A program made the position numbers and the translations under genes. From NCBI RefSeq assembly GCF_023159225.1, contig NC_063177.1:18066673-18130672 (forward strand): a DNA stretch of 64,000 nt, given 5' to 3'. How positions within the stretch are numbered: the stretch's first letter is position 1; each line of letters starts with the position of its first letter. Under the pieces are notes generated by a model. The model searched no databases, had not been told where the DNA came from, and saw only the letters and a program-made list of their open reading frames with translations. Of the stretch, positions 1 through 11,564 are shown in pieces. The DNA is from Perognathus longimembris pacificus (taxonomy: Eukaryota > Chordata > Mammalia > Rodentia > Heteromyidae).

Positions 1-59
1 CAGGTTAAATGGAAATATTCTTGTAAAATCATTTAAAGATAACAATGTAACAAGCTAAC

Positions 60-271
60 CAAGTGGCAGTAATACCTGTAATCCTAGCTACTCAGGAGGT
101 TGAGATCCAAGGGTTACGGTTTGAAGCCACTGGGGCAGCAAAACCCTATCTCCAATTAACCACCAAAAAACTGGAAGTAGAGGTGTAGCTCAGACAGCAG
201 AGTGCCGGTCTAGAGTGAAAAAAAGATCAGAGACAATGTCCAAGCTCAGAGTTCAAGACCCAGGACCACCA
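60..271 (+). mobile_element. B1-Geo composite SINE
   Basis: B1-like head (CCTGTAATCCTAGCTACTCA), linker CTCCAATTAACCACC, and degraded right module ending in a CAGGACCACCA variant. Confidence 0.8.
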
Positions 272-401
272 TGTGCACACATACGTGTGTGCACGCGTAT
301 ATACACACTATCCAGTATGTGGTGTGTTCAGAAACATGATTATTTTGCATTGGTTGCTATTCTAAACCTGCATTCTAGATTTGGAACATATTCAATATTC
401 T

Positions 402-613
402 TTCTTTTTTTTTTTTTTGGCCAGTCCTAGGCCGTGAACTCAGGGCCTGAGCACTGTCCCTGGCTTCTTTTTTGCTCAAGGCTAGCACTCTGCCACTTGA
501 GCCACAGAGCCACTTCTGGCCATTTTCTGTATATGTGGTGCTGAGGAATCGAACCCAGGGCCTCATGTATACGAGACAAGCACTCTTGCCACTAGGCCAT
601 ATTCCCAGCCCCA
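402..613 (-). mobile_element. IDL-Geo dimeric SINE
   Basis: T-run, then GGCCAGTCCTAGG and the reverse complement of the whole dimer, ending ATATTCCCAGCCCC. The left monomer carries the ID-like B box (GATTCGA region in antisense). Confidence 0.9.
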
Positions 614-654
614 TATCCAATATTCTTATAATCAATTTTTGAGATCTTTTCTTT

Positions 655-865
655 TTTCTTTTTTCTTTTTTTTGCCAGTCCTGGCACTTGGACTCAGGGC
701 CTGATCACCGTCGCTGGCTTCTTTTTGCTCAAAGATAGCGCTCTGCCAGTTGAGCCACAGAGCCTCTTCTGCCCTTTTCTATATATGTGGTGCTGAGGAA
801 TCCAACCCAGGGCTTCCTGTATATGAGGCAAGCACTCTTGCCACTAGGCCATATTCCCGGCCCCT
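655..865 (-). mobile_element. IDL-Geo dimeric SINE
   Basis: Second antisense dimer within 50 bp of the previous one, ending ATATTCCCGGCCCC. Confidence 0.9.
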
Positions 866-1018
866 TTTGAGATTTTTCTATGTACTATAATTTCCTTAAT
901 TTTCATCTGAGATTCAACTTTTGTAAGGATTTTTGTTGGCCACAGGTCAATGGGTTGCACTGGAGTTACCATCTACTGACAAAGAAGTCAACAACATCAC
1001 CATCAATAATGTCATCAA

Positions 1019-1232
1019 GGGCTGGGAATGTGGCTTAGTGGTAGAGTGCTTACCTAGCATGCATAAGGCCCTGGGTTCAATTCCTCAGCACCACATAAAC
1101 AGAAAATGCCATAAGTGGTGCTTTGACTCAAGTGGCAGAGTGCTAGCCTTAAGCAAAAAGAAGCCAGGGACAGTGCTCAGTCCCTGAGTCCAAGCCCCAG
1201 GACTGGCAAATAATAATAATAATAATAATAAT
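1019..1232 (+). mobile_element. IDL-Geo SINE (older, ID-type left monomer) with (AAT)n tail
   Basis: The left half has the canonical ID signature GGTAGAGTGCTTACCTAGCA. The tail has evolved into an AAT microsatellite at 1,208-1,232. Confidence 0.88.
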
Positions 1233-1654
1233 GTCATCAAAACATCAGAATCAAGGTCAATGTCTGAACAAATCATCACATCACCTTATCATCACTGGAT
1301 CACTGTAGTTTTGCCTCAGTGTGTCAACATTCTCACAGCACAAACACTCCCAGCCTGCTGGGAACTGACTGTCCTCTGAGTCAGATATGTGTGATGAGAA
1401 GCATATGTGTCCATTGTGTCATGGACTTGTATGTGTCCTATTTATCCCATTATGAATGTTCCTTGCTTGTCTCTCAAAATTTATGCTATGATGATTCACT
1501 TGGTACAAATTGATGTTACTATGGGAAAAGATAGATGTGTTGGATTTTTGAGTCCTGTCTGAAGTTGCCTTACTAGACTGAACTTTCCAGAGTCCTATTC
1601 TAGTGAGAGAGAAGGCTTTCTTTTGGGCTCTTCTATTCTGCAGTTTGCCATTTC

Positions 1655-1855
1655 TGAGATTACAGCTTCCCTACCACTTGAGCCATAGCTCCACTTCCAG
1701 CTTTTTTTGGTGGCTAATTGCTGAAAATAGTCTTACAGACTTTCCTGCTCTGGCTAGTTTCAAACCTGGACACACATATCCAGGACTTGTCTGCCTGAGC
1801 TGGCCTCAAACCATGATCTTCAGATTTCAGGCTCTTGAGGCACTAGCCCTCTAAA
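1655..1855 (-). mobile_element. B1-Geo SINE, degraded
   Basis: Antisense linker (TGGTGGCTAATTG) followed by an antisense B1 head (CCATGATCTTCAGATTTCAG). The A-tail end is lost. Confidence 0.65.
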
Positions 1856-2290
1856 TGTTCTGGAGCACATGGGGCTGGTTCAAGCCAATCACCCAGGGTT
1901 ATTGAGTAGAATGGTATCATGCTTTTTCTATTTTTCTCTGTATTTAAAAAATTTTCCAAATACATTATATCATCTGCAAACCATAATGTGTTTATTTTAT
2001 AATTCAATGTCCTTGCTATATTCATGACTGAATCTCTTGTCAGTTGAGCAAAGTTCAGGTTGAGTGGGTTTTCATTTTGGTGATGGAGAGAGATTAAGTC
2101 CAACTATGCAGTTCTCATTTGTCTGGCAGGATTGGATTATAAATTGTCTTGTTTCCCTTTTCTTTCATTTCTAGTTGTCAAAGGGTGTGTCTCCTTGGTT
2201 CATTAAAAAAAGCGCTTTTTAAAAGTCAGTATACAATTATTTATATGGCAGTTGGAGGACAGGTCTTGGGTTCACTTTTGTTTTTGTTTT

Positions 2291-2518
2291 TATTTTGCCT
2301 GTTATGAGGCTTGAACTTAGTGGGTGGATGCTGATCCTCGGCTTTTTCCCTCAAGGCTCTACCACAGCCACAGCTCCATTCCCAGCTTTTTCTAGGAGAG
2401 ATAAGAGTTGGAGATAAGTCTCACAGATTTTTCTGCCTGGGCTGGCTTTGAGCCGTGATCCTCAGATCTCAGCCTCCTGAGAAGCTAGAATTATAGGCAT
2501 GGGCCACCAGTGTCCAGC
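2291..2518 (-). mobile_element. B1-Geo composite SINE
   Basis: Full antisense copy ending in CCTCAGATCTCAGCCTCCTG and GGGCCACCAGTGTCCAGC. Confidence 0.85.
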
Positions 2519-2903
2519 TTTTTGGTTCACTTTTTTCACCTTACTAGATGTTGTGTTACAAACATGGCTCTTGAAATCCCTCCTTGCCCTCTTTTAATGG
2601 TGGTCACGTTGAAGCCTTTCCTTCCAGTTTTCTTTCCTGAGCAACTTGCGTGCATTCAGACCACTCAGATGAGATGGGCTGTCTTTCTGGCAGTTTTAGA
2701 GCAGTGTTAGCCCATCACATCCTTTCTCTGGCAAGCACTCCTCTGTGTCTTTCCTGCGGTCTGCTTTCATTGGCCTCTGTCCTCCCTCCCCAGCCCGGTG
2801 GTGGAACAGCTAACATTAGATGATTCTTCTCATCTTAATTTGAAGTTTTGAAATTCTCTGATTTTATATTAAACATTTTTTATGCACCTGACACATATTT
2901 TCT

Positions 2904-3116
2904 TTTCTTTTTATTTTGCTAGTCCTGGGCCTTGGACTCAGGGCCTGAGCACTGTCCCTGGCTTCTTTTTGCTCAAGGCTAGCACTCTGCCACTTGAGCC
3001 ACAGTGCCACTTCTGGCTGTTTTTTATATATATATATATGTTGCTGAGGAATCGAACCCAGGGCTTCATGTATATGAGGCAAGCACTCTTGCCACTAGGC
3101 CATATTCCCAGCCTGG
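2904..3116 (-). mobile_element. IDL-Geo SINE with target-site duplication
   Basis: Flanked by CACATATTTTCT at 2,892-2,903 and 3,117-3,128. Contains a short (TA)n in the middle A-rich joint. Confidence 0.92.
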
Positions 3117-3603
3117 CACATATTTTCTATTTATCTCTGTGGTGTGTAATTGTTTCTCCAGATCTCTATTCTAGCTATTACAAATATCCATTTCTATTTC
3201 TGTATCTTCTATTTCCAAAAAGTTCTATTGTAGTTCCCTGTGATTTTCTCAGCTAAGTTTATCTTTTATTTATTTCATAGCATTGGATCATGTCAACTTC
3301 AAAAACCTAGGTGAAATTTTTTTGTTTGTTTGCACTGGTGGTGAAGTATGAGATTCCCTCTGATTCGAGGATGGAGATACCTTCATTAGGGGTCTGCCAT
3401 AGAGCAGCATAGTTTGAGCCATAGCTTGGACCAACCAAGCTAGCTACCAGGCTCTAGTTGTGCTTCCATGCCAGTCCCTTTCCAGACATGTTCTATTTAA
3501 GTCCTACTGAATAGAGGAGGAGGCAGCCTTCCTCTGCTGCCCTCCGACATCGACCTCCCTCACACTAAGCCCTGTATTCTCCTTGCAACTTTTGTAATTT
3601 TAA

Positions 3604-3812
3604 TTTTTTTTTTTTTTTTGTCCAGTCCTGGGCCTTGGACTCAGGGCCTGAGCACTGTCCCTGGCTTCTTCCCGCTCAAGGCTAGCACTCTGCCACTTGA
3701 GCCACAGCGCCGCTTCTGGCCGTTTTCTGTATATGTGGTGCTGGGGAATCGAACCTAGGGCCTCGTGTATCCGAGGCAGGCACTCTTGCCACTAGGCTAT
3801 ATCCCCAGCCCC
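3604..3812 (-). mobile_element. IDL-Geo SINE, young subfamily, left arm of inverted pair
   Basis: Carries the young signature (minus strand GAGCGGGAAGAAGCC and GGATACACGAGGCCCTAGG). Nearly identical to the opposite-strand copy at 3,904. Confidence 0.93.
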
Positions 3813-3914
3813 TACTTTTGTAAATTTAAAATGACATTAAAACACATTTAAAGGCTGGGGATATACTTTTGTAAATTTAAAATGACATTAAAACACATTT
3901 AAAGGCTGGGGATA
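3813..3914 (+). repeat. 51-bp perfect tandem duplication
   Basis: Units 3,813-3,863 and 3,864-3,914 are identical. Each ends with the first 11 bases of the adjacent SINE (GGCTGGGGATA). Confidence 0.95.
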
Positions 3915-4109
3915 TAGCCTAGTGGCAAGAGTGCCTGCCTCGGATACACGAGGCCCTAGGTTCGATTCCCCAGCACCACATATACAGAAAACGGCCAGAA
4001 GCGGCGCTGTGGCTCAAGTGGCAGAGTGCTAGCCTTGAGCGGGAAGAAGCCAGGGACAGTGCTCAGGCCCTGAGGTCCAAGGCCCACGACTGGCAAAAAA
4101 AAACAAAAA
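3904..4109 (+). mobile_element. IDL-Geo SINE, young subfamily, right arm of inverted pair
   Basis: Flanked by AAAACACATTTAAA at 3,890-3,903 and 4,110-4,123. Same GCGGGAAG signature as the 3,604 copy. Confidence 0.93.
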
Positions 4110-4133
4110 AAAACACATTTAAAAAAAAATCCA

Positions 4134-4323
4134 GGGGCTGGGGATATAGCCTAGTGGCAAGAGTGCCTGCCTCGGATACACGAGGCCCTAGGTTCGATTC
4201 CCCAGCACCACATATACAGAAAACGGCCAGAAGCGGCGCTGTGGCTCAAGTGGCGGAGTGCTAGCCTTGAGCAAAAAGAAGCCAGGGACAGTGCTCAGGC
4301 CCTGAGTCCAAGGCCCAGGACTG

Positions 4324-4357
<34 letters not shown>
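4134..4357 (+). mobile_element. IDL-Geo SINE with ~38-nt poly(A) tail
   Basis: Left half matches the young subfamily, right half has GAGCAAAAAG. AAAAATCCA flanks both sides and the long uninterrupted A tail suggests recent insertion. Confidence 0.92.
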
Positions 4358-4364
<7 letters not shown>

Positions 4365-4373
4365 AACTGCTGC

Positions 4374-4607
4374 TGGGTACCAGTAGCTCACGTCTGTAAT
4401 CCTAGCTACTCAGGAGGCTGAGATTTGAGGATAGCTGTTCAAAGCCAGTCTGGGCAGGAAAGTCCATGAGATTCTTATCTCTAATTAACCACCAGAAAAC
4501 TAGAAGTGGAACTGTGGCTCAAGTGAGAGACCACCAGTCTTGAACACAAAAGATCAGAGTTAGCACCCAGGCCATGAATTCAAGCCCCAGGACCACCAGA
4601 ACAGGAA
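4374..4607 (+). mobile_element. B1-Geo composite SINE
   Basis: Full-length: TGTAATCCTAGCTACTCAGG head, CTAATTAACCACCAGAAAAC linker, right module to CAGGACCACC. Confidence 0.9.
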
Positions 4608-4839
4608 AACATCCAACAGCCCTCCAATTCAGTCATTACCATACTGCCCACTCCTCATCCCTTCTGTGCAGTCTTTAGGATCAAATCTAGGTTCCTTCCA
4701 TCTTTTTCAGATGCTGAAGCAAAAGCTTGTTTGGTCTTGAAAAACTCTTCTAGGAACCATTTGCTATACATAATAAAGTGACAGTAATTCTTTATGTTGG
4801 GATTTGATATTTGAAATTGGTAGTAATTTCAAAATGTTT

Positions 4840-4918
4840 GGTGGTGATGCAGGGGACAAAACCTAGGGCTTCTTGGATGCCGGATAAGCACTCTATCACT
4901 GAGCTCCAGTCCACACCT
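4840..4918 (-). mobile_element. ID-like SINE fragment
   Basis: Antisense ID monomer with AAGCACTCTATCACTGAGCT; diverged. Confidence 0.6.
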
Positions 4919-4920
4919 CA

Positions 4921-5419
4921 TGTCTAACAATCTAAACCTTTTCTATGTCTCCTTCATTTTGGCTTAGCTTCACAATGATCACAGAAAACAGCAGCATAAT
5001 TACTATTTAATCTTCATTGTAGTCTCCCATGTTCCATCTTGAAGATCTCTATGTACAGCTTTATGGCAGCCTCTTTAAGTTGCACCCAGTTGAATCAATA
5101 GAATATTTTTGTTCAAGTGGAAGCATCCATATCAATATACCCCATGCTCACTGCCTTCAGTCTAGTCCCCAGCACTCATCCTTTGTCTGAAGTTTCTTCC
5201 AGGTTGACCTCCACATTGAACACCTTTCTGCTCCATAAGGTGACCTGTCATCTTGCTCATCTTATCCACATTTGCTCATGCAATAACAGAACAGGATTTT
5301 CATCTCACCTCAGCCAAACATGGTCTTTCTTTAGAAAGACCATGCTTGCATTTAACATACTGGTTCATGTAGGTGGAAATTGTAATATGAAACAAACACT
5401 GGGCTTCATTTGCTGATTT

Positions 5420-5420
<1 letters not shown>
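4921..5420. other. Unique flanking sequence, nothing recognised
   Basis: No repeat family or coding similarity recognised. A 99-codon open frame at 5,117-5,416 has no familiar motif and is treated as chance. Confidence 0.4.

Positions 5421-5467
<47 letters not shown>
5421..5467 (+). repeat. (TG)n microsatellite
   Basis: About 23 TG units abutting the A-tail end of an antisense B1-Geo SINE. Confidence 0.97.
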
Positions 5468-5472
<5 letters not shown>

Positions 5473-5692
5473 GGTCCTGGGTCAGGACCCAGGCATTATC
5501 CCTGAGCTTTTCTACTCAAGTGTAGTGCTCTACCACCTTAGCCACAGTTCTACTTCTGACTTTTTGGTGATTAATTGAAATAAGAATCTCATGGGCTTTC
5601 CTGCCCCAGCTGGCTTCAAACCATGATCCCCAGATCTCAGCTCCCTGTGTGAGGATTATAGGCATGAGCTACTGGGATCTGGCTGGTTTCAT
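5468..5692 (-). mobile_element. B1-Geo composite SINE
   Basis: Antisense copy from TGCTGGTCCTGGG to GGCATGAGCTACTGGGATC. Confidence 0.87.
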
Positions 5693-6112
5693 TGCTTTTA
5701 AAGTTCTGGGAAATAATGGTGTAATTATCTGAGGTTTGTAGCACATATTGTGGAATCAGCACTTGAATCAGATGAAGACTTATATGGGGCGCTTACTCGT
5801 AGCTGAGTCTTGTGTTCAGTTTCTGTCCTATTTATTGACTGATATCTATTAACCCCAAGGTACCTGACAAGGTACCTGAACAGACTCAGCAGATTACTAT
5901 TGATGAACAAACTCAAAGGATTCTTGATTCAGGTATTTTAAAACTGATTTAAAAAATGTAGGATATAGTATCAAACATTAAGACATAAGACTATTATCAC
6001 TATCCAGACTTCCTGTAGCAGTTACATAAGGCTTCACAGAAGAATACAATATAATTTTATTTAAGCACTCTGAAGCACTTGGCACAATCAAAACTTTATT
6101 GTTGGTAGGGTC

Positions 6113-6405
6113 ACATGGTTCACTCTTCTAATCCCAGATACCAGAGAGAACTGCAGTTCAGAGACAACTCGGGCAAAAAGTTAGTGAGACCCTGTCTCCA
6201 TCAATGAGTTGGGCAGGTAGAGTATGCTTCTCATCCCAGCTACATGAGGCACCACAGGTAGGGAGGAGGCGATTCCTAGGCAAAAACTTGAGACACTACC
6301 TGAAAAAGCAAAAACCTCTGGAAATATGGCCCAAGTGATAGAGTACCTACCTGGCAAGCTTGAAACCCTGACTGTAAACCCCAGTACTGTCAAAACAAAA
6401 CCACC
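6113..6405 (+). mobile_element. B1-ID composite SINE (old)
   Basis: Two B1-like pieces followed by an ID-like tail (GGCCCAAGTGATAGAGTACC ... CCCCAGTACTGTCAAAA). Lacks the Geo-type CAGGGACAG block. Confidence 0.65.
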
Positions 6406-6407
6406 AC

Positions 6408-6633
6408 CCAAAGCTGGGTGTTCATAATCCTAGTTACTCAGGAGGCTGAGATCTGAGGATGATGGTTTGAAGCCAGCTAGGCAGGAAAATCTGTGGGGCT
6501 CATCTCCAATTAACCACCAGAAAACTGGAAGTGGAGCTGTGGTTCAAGTGGTAGAGTGCTAGCCTTAATTAGCTCAGGAACAGTGTCCAGCCCAAGTTCA
6601 AGCCCCATGATGGACAAAAAAATAAATTTAAAA
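6408..6633 (+). mobile_element. B1-Geo composite SINE
   Basis: Directly follows the B1-ID element. Head TCCTAGTTACTCAGGAGG, tail ATGATGGACAAAAAA. Confidence 0.85.
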
Positions 6634-6639
6634 AGAAAA

Positions 6640-7282
6640 ACCTCCCTTAAAGAAAAAAAATTTAAACAATCTATTGAACTACACAATGCAAGAAAACTTC
6701 AAGTACTTGTATCTAATCATTCTGAATTTAAAAAGACCATACATTGAAAGATCTTTATTCATACAGCTAACACAAATAATTTTCTTTCAAAAGGATCAGA
6801 AGACAGCGAATGAAAAAAATTATGCTAGTTACTATGGACACTCAATTCTAAGTCAAATGTGCTAATGTCACTTCATTTCATTCCCATATATAATCAACCC
6901 TACCAGAGATTATTCCTCACACAGTATGAAACAGACTTATGTACTACAAGATCACAGAAGCAGCAAATGGGAGAGCTACAAATCAATCTCAGAGTAGTCT
7001 AAGCTCCCTGCCTTACCTACAAGCACCTTTCTTTTCAGAGGAACCAAACACAACTGAAGTATAGCTTATATCCATTTCTATTTCTGTAAGTGTGTGCTTT
7101 GAGTTAGCTCCTAGTTATCAAAGCCCACGTTTCCCATAAGGCTTTGCTTTCCCAGTCCGTATCAAAGTAGCAGTTCCCATGAATTGTTATAAATGACAGG
7201 GCGTTTACTGAACTCATCACCACTGGAGTTGATGGTGCCAGGACACCTTATTCTAACTGGGCTTCACCTAGAAAAGGATTAA
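6640..7282. other. AT-rich downstream flank, nothing recognised
   Basis: No SINE, L1 or coding motif seen between the B1-Geo copy and the ID fragment at 7,283. Confidence 0.4.
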
Positions 7283-7372
7283 TTTTGTTATTGTTGGTAT
7301 TGAATTTTGAATTCAGGGCCTTGAGTTTGCTAGAAAGGCACTCTATCACTTGAACCATGCCCACAGCTCTCA
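7283..7372 (-). mobile_element. ID-like SINE fragment
   Basis: Antisense, GGCACTCTATCACTTGAACC. It is the last SINE before the SINE-free tract that ends in the CPD stop codon. Confidence 0.6.
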
Positions 7373-7854
7373 AAGAACCATTTTAACAAGTTAAAAACAG
7401 GTAATAAACCATTCAGCCTTTCTTGATCTTGAAGATAGGGCACAGAGAGATGAGAAATTGCTGGGTGTTAAATGCTGGGTTGCTAGTTTATCAGATGAGC
7501 TAACAGAAAAGAGAACTGCAGCTGTTTTATGACACAGCTCATTCTGAAACAAAGCCTTTTTTTGTGGGTCAGTTTCTGAACTTACCCAGAGATAGAAACA
7601 TTCTTCTAATGACAGCCTGTATTACTAGTACTGGGAGAAAAGTGAAATATAAATTTAAAATTAGAATGATAACTTTCCCTGGTCTATAGCCTTTCAAAAT
7701 GATTATGACAAAACACAAAGAAAGACAAACATCATAAAATAACTTTTATACAGGATTAGATTTGTTTACATATAAAAAAAACCAGAAAGGACCTCATTAC
7801 AGTTAGAGTTCACATATATTACACAGATTGATTATTTAAAACTATTCAACTTCA

Positions 7855-10800
7855 TTTAAAGTCCTTTTAAATTTTTTATTTTGAAGGCACAGTGCATAAA
7901 CTAAAGCAAAGATTGAAGCACTTCAGATGAATGGGAATTGGGCATGTCATATAAGTGGCTATAGATAGTTCTGCAGTGGGACAATATTATTCCAAAAAAA
8001 ATGGAGAGGTGAAAAGAAAACTTTAAAAAGTAGCATGATGTCATGCCTTTAGAAAACCTGCAGTATGGCCACACAGAGGAGGCTAGTACACTTGTGTTAT
8101 GCCATTTATAAAAATCACAACCATACATTTACATAATGTTTAACCCAGTTGCCTTAAAATGATAACCTACTTTCAAGTTTCCTAACATATCCCATCAAAT
8201 CAAAATCAACCAGGATAATATTCTGAAAATCAAGTGGAATTAATGAAATACCACCCAAAACAGGAGAATTGGGTTTGGGGAGAGATTGCTTCATGATCTA
8301 GAAATTCAAGTTTGGTTGACATTAATAAAGGACTCTAATCATCTTCTCCCCCAAATCTGCTTTAATTAAAAGTCCTGATAGTTGCTGGATAGAAAATCAT
8401 GGACCACCAACCATGAATGGAATTTTTAGTAAAATACAGGGGAAATGCACAGTTGCTACTGTTAGAACAATTTTCACCAGGGAACTGTAACATAGGGCAC
8501 TACTGGAGCATTGATAGGCAGGAAGCTTTTAATACAGCAGGGACAAAACCAGGCATAAGTGCATTTATGTTAACCAAAAAATAAGCTTATTTAATGCTCA
8601 GAATAAATGGAAATAGAGTTCATGTCATGGTAACTGAATAACCTGGGGCTAGCTCAGAAACACAGTAAGTTCAGACATACACACTTATCTTTTATTAGTT
8701 TGCCAACTCATAATTCATTTTAAGTTCAATATTCACTAATTCAGTTATTCAAATGAAAATCACCAAGTATTAATCATTCAATTACACTGAGCCAAAAATA
8801 TAAAGTTTCCTTTTTATGACCAAGTCCCAAAGTGAATTCCCTGTGGTGAGAATTTCATGCATTCCTCAACTGGATGGGTCCCACTTACTACCCAAGAGTT
8901 CTGCCAAGTACATGGAAACCCGAGAGCTTTTTCCTCCTGATTACTTGGGCTCATTGTACTGAACTATGAGTATGAGTACATGACACACAAGTGGACACTT
9001 TGAACATGACTTCCTCAATCACTTTACTTTTATTAAGAAGCTGGGAGGGAAGAAGGCTTACAAATGGATCACTAGGACAGAACCATGCATTGTGAGTAGA
9101 GGGCACAAGTGAGTTGTTTTTCTTTGTGTTTTTTTTTTGAGCCAATTTCTTAATACTGTAATACTTAATGTGCCTCCATGACTCCAAGGGAATGGCATGT
9201 CCAAGAGAAATACTGAAGAAATGCATTCCCCAAGCCCACATGGCTTCAATGCTTTCTGCTGTTCATATGTTCTAATATTAGACTAGATCCACAAATAAAA
9301 GACAGAGCAGGGCTGAGACCACAGTCTTAGTAGTCATAGATCCTGTACATTCATGTTTATAGGCCAAGAAAGGCCTTATTTCTTGGCTAAATGCATTATT
9401 TAGAAATTCATTAAAGTTTCAAGATTTAATCTCAGAATTTGGTCTCCATTTCAGGAAAAATTACTAAAAGAACTATGTTCATCTCTAAAATGAAAAGTTT
9501 TATACGTACTTCAAATGCCTGGCTTTTTAAGTTATATATAAAGATACAGTTAATTTGAGATGGAAGTAAATAAGGTATCCTTGAGTGAAGACCAATGCTA
9601 ATAAAGCCAAGGCTGTCCCAGCAGGTTGTTTCAATGTCCCAAGCAGAGCCAGCCATTCGTAGGACTTGTGTTGGTTTTCTGACTTTGCACTCTTAAAAAT
9701 AAAGCTGAAAAGGAACAATACCCCATATACTTACAGAAAACAAAAGTGTTATTAGAAGAAATCAAATTATGTATATTTCATTCATTATAGCATCCCACAA
9801 ACTCTGTGTGTATATGTGATGTGAGTGAGGTGGTGAAATTTGGAGTTGCTAATGTCAGGATCAATACTAGAATGACTCAACCTTAAGCCACTAAAACTTA
9901 TCACAGATATTTGCTGACACACATCATGTCCTCATTATTCTTGCTAAAAAGATCTCTATTGTATTAAGCCACACTGGATTCAATCCTCACAAAAATCTGG
10001 TGGAATGACCTAGGTGAATTGAGTAAACTCCTCCACATGAAGCCTTTGGGATAAGTGATACATTAAGAGATATGAATACAATTTGAAAGAATAAAAGCTA
10101 GGTTTTTTTTTTATCCCCTGATTTAGTACAAGTTCAGCAGCAACTTGGCCATTAACACATTCAAAGGTATGAAACCATTACATCATCGATAAGACTTATA
10201 CTTATAAAAGGATCATTTCCACAGAATAGCATGAGACGGACACAGTCAAATGCATATCTTTCAGGTCTTGACCTGATGAGCAGTGAAGATGGTACTTATG
10301 CACCACAGTGTTATATCACACACAATCCTTAGTTTACATTTTTTTAAATGGAGGGAGCCATACTTAAAGGCTTTCAACTGAACTTTTAACAAAACTGGCT
10401 GTTCAGAAAAAAAAGAGTGTCTAATGAAACATTAGGTCAAAGAACCCAATCACTTGCAGAGGCCTGCTGGGAACAAGACTGGCGGTGCTAGTTCACTAAT
10501 GGTATGCTTTAAAGGCGAAGGCTGGGGCTGGAGCACGGTACGTAGATACGGTGTGTTCAAATGTGCAAGTAGGTCTCATCCACACTTCCAGATATGTTCA
10601 GTAGAATTCAGAACTTGCAGATGGCTAGGTCATCTGAAAACCGTAAGTGTACAACATAGAAAAAGGCTTGAATTTAGGAACTATTGAAGAATTAGGCATT
10701 CCTAGAATCAACTAGCGCTTCACAGATAAAAGCAGCAGCACCTGTGGGTTTTTACCAAGTTAAAAGATAGGCAACGAGAGTTTCAGCTTTTGCTAGTATC

Positions 10801-11564
10801 TCCCTCTCACTTCCATTCAAGAGGACCTTTAGACCTTCCACAAAGTCAACGAGATCTCCCTTAAAATGGGGAGATTTAGAACTTTACCAAACCTTACAAG
10901 AGAGGTAGTGAAATCCTGCTAGCCCACCTGTTCTGATCTAGCCTGGAAACAGGTAGAAAGACAAATTCGGAAGCCCATTTATTCATTTCCTAATGTCATA
11001 TGTGTTTGAAAATCATTCAACCTCCATTAAACCTGAATAAGAGAAACTCCAGCTATTTGATAACTAGAGAAGAGTACTCCTCAGTAGGTTGAAAAAAAAC
11101 CTTGAGTATTTAAAGCTTTATGTCAGAGTCTGACTGCTGTCCCTGCCTTAATATTTCTAGATTCTTTTGGCCTTAAAAAATAAAGGAGAAAAGGAAAAAA
11201 AAAAAAAAAAAACAAAGCCACTAGTAAAATACCCGATGTGCAAAATGCAACATCCACTAGTTGGCTTTATGCTGTTATTACATAAGTTCCAAATAGCTCA
11301 TCTTAAATTACAACAAAAAACAAAGTGGCTGTCTCATCTCTGCTGCATAAATAGAAATCAGATTTTTTTTTAAAAAAGGTTAAGAGTACTTAAAAGAAGG
11401 GAAGTTCAACACTGCCAGCAAAATTCACAGAGGATATAAATTTGCAAGGTAACTTCCCAAAGCTTTGTGAAGAAGCAAGATAGTCTCTTCTTAATGTAGC
11501 ATCTCCCAAGAGGAACTGTCATTTTGCTTGGTACTTATGCTGGGAGATATGCAAAGTGTATTTT
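7855..11564 (-). other. CPD: CPD 3' UTR (candidate extent)
   Basis: The TGA stop is at 11,565-11,567. From there down to about 7,855 no SINE, L1 or gene is visible, while both flanks are SINE-rich; this is what a long, constrained 3' UTR would look like. The proximal end is certain. The distal end is inferred from a poly(A) signal candidate at 7,875-7,880. Short A-runs (for example 11,195-11,212) and AT-rich tracts occur inside. Confidence 0.7.
7875..7880 (-). promoter_or_regulatory. Candidate CPD polyadenylation signal AATAAA
   Basis: The minus strand reads AATAAA here, followed 35-80 nt later by a GT-rich stretch (TCTGTGTAATATATGTG) that could be the downstream element. Other minus-strand AATAAA hexamers lie upstream near 8,692, 9,028 and 10,978 and could give shorter forms. 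The choice of the distal one rests on the end of the SINE-free tract. Confidence 0.45.

Noticed and set aside
3904..4010. tRNA-like sequence with A and B boxes
   Set aside because: It is the left monomer of IDL-Geo with no aminoacyl-stem or anticodon context of a real tRNA gene.
1..7000. First exon of the gene expected downstream of CPD in mammals (GOSR1)
   Set aside because: No CpG-rich promoter and no recognisable syntaxin-family N-terminal coding sequence in this stretch.
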